This document shows, piece by piece, positions 4,925 to 5,171 of a stretch of DNA of 5,171 nucleotides. Each line of letters begins with the position of its first letter. Positions within the stretch are counted from its first letter, which is position 1. The stretch lies in NCBI GenBank assembly GCA_964528095.1, contig CAZGSG010000400.1, positions 1 through 5,171 of the forward strand, given 5' to 3'. Origin of the DNA: CAZGSG01 sp964528095 (GTDB taxonomy: Bacteria > Bacteroidota > Bacteroidia > Chitinophagales > Chitinophagaceae). The position numbers and the translations under genes were made by a program. The notes beneath the pieces were generated by a model. That model was given only the letters and a program-made list of their open reading frames with translations, was not told where the DNA came from and did not search any database.

Positions 4925-4947
4925 AGACGCAATGTATTGCGTCTCTA
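4922..4947. repeat. Perfect palindrome, 12-bp arms, overlapping the antiporter stop
   Basis: TAGAGACGCAAT and ATTGCGTCTCTA are exact reverse complements separated by GT. The first three bases are the TAG stop of the antiporter. No U-run follows on the plus strand and only a short one on the minus strand, so it is a poor intrinsic terminator, though the hairpin may protect mRNA ends from exonucleases. From memory, palindromes with the GAGACGC/GCGTCTC core recur as dispersed repeats in Bacteroidota and cyanobacterial genomes, so a REP-like element is the best guess. It lies between two convergent genes. Confidence 0.7.
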
Positions 4948-4991
4948 TGGTTACAAAAAAAACAATCTTTCATCTCGATAGCTATCGTGAA

Positions 4992-5171
4992 TCAAACATT
5001 AAACATCAAATTTATCTTCTCAATTTCCTCAGGCCTAAACCATTTTATCTCTTCATCTCGTTTAAACCAGGTTAGTTGTCGTTTGGCGTATTGTCGGGTA
5101 TGTTGTTTTATTAATTCAACAGTTTGTTCCAAAGGCGTTTTTCCTTCTAAAAACTCGAAAAATTCGTTGTT
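4992..5171 (-). CDS. miaA: tRNA dimethylallyltransferase MiaA, C-terminal end (partial)
   Basis: Sixty codons on the minus strand, open at the window edge and ending in TGA at 4992-4994. The segment TRQYAKRQLTWFKRDEEIKWF is cut here at TRQYAKRQLTWF and KRDEEIKWF; this is the hallmark C-terminal motif of MiaA, the enzyme that puts an isopentenyl group on A37 of tRNAs reading codons that start with U. The preceding helix, GKTPLEQTVELIKQHTR, also fits. The visible part is about one fifth of a normal 300-aa MiaA; the P-loop and catalytic part lie outside. It converges on the antiporter gene. It is a normal housekeeping gene, but two of the tRNAs in this window belong to its substrate class. Confidence 0.93.
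   Translation of the reverse strand, partial: NNEFFEFLEGKTPLEQTVELIKQHTRQYAKRQLTWFKRDEEIKWFRPEEIEKINLMFNV

Noticed and set aside
4922..4947. Palindrome as bidirectional terminator for the antiporter and miaA
   Set aside because: No U-run follows on the plus strand and only about four T on the minus strand, so repeat is the better call.

Overview
The window looks like chromosomal DNA from a Bacteroidota bacterium, probably near the Chitinophagales. The evidence is LytS/LytTR two-component genes, promoters of the TAnnTTTG type instead of the sigma70 -10 box, weak Shine-Dalgarno sites and an AT-leaning composition. No species can be named from sequence alone.

Layout. (1) 1-183 (+): C-terminal end of a receiver-domain response regulator. 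(2) 309-740 (-): an operon read right to left. It starts with a Bacteroidota-type promoter, then a 24-codon leader ORF, a strong intrinsic terminator with an alternative antiterminator fold, and three class II (long variable arm) tRNA genes: Tyr(GUA), Ser(GCU), Ser(UGA). (3) 926-2375 (+): an overlapping LytS-type histidine kinase and LytTR response regulator pair. (4) 2376-2647: a 272-base gap with a possible 27-aa ORF behind a promoter-like element, and a 10-bp palindrome. (5) 2648-4924 (+): a CPA2-type cation:proton antiporter fused to a universal-stress-protein-like cytoplasmic region. Its stop codon lies in a perfect 12-bp-arm palindrome. (6) 4992-5171 (-): C-terminal end of miaA (tRNA dimethylallyltransferase).

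The main discovery candidate is region 2. The leader peptide has seven serines among 24 residues, uses all six serine codons, and has two tyrosines. The genes behind the terminator are exactly a tyrosine tRNA and two serine tRNAs. The end of the leader ORF can form 13 pairs with the 5' half of the terminator. This is the layout of trp/his-type ribosome-mediated attenuation, but the controlled genes are tRNAs and not biosynthetic enzymes. The inferred logic is that ribosomes stalling on Ser or Tyr codons cause readthrough, which makes more Ser and Tyr tRNA.

The three tRNAs also look structurally stripped. None has U8 in the standard register, tRNA-Tyr has a 4-nt D-loop without the GG pair, and tRNA-Ser(UGA) has an irregular T-arm. 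They may be an inducible reserve set with altered cores, for example less sensitive to a tRNA-cleaving toxin, or they may serve a non-ribosomal role. That last step is speculation. The attenuator architecture itself is read directly from the sequence.
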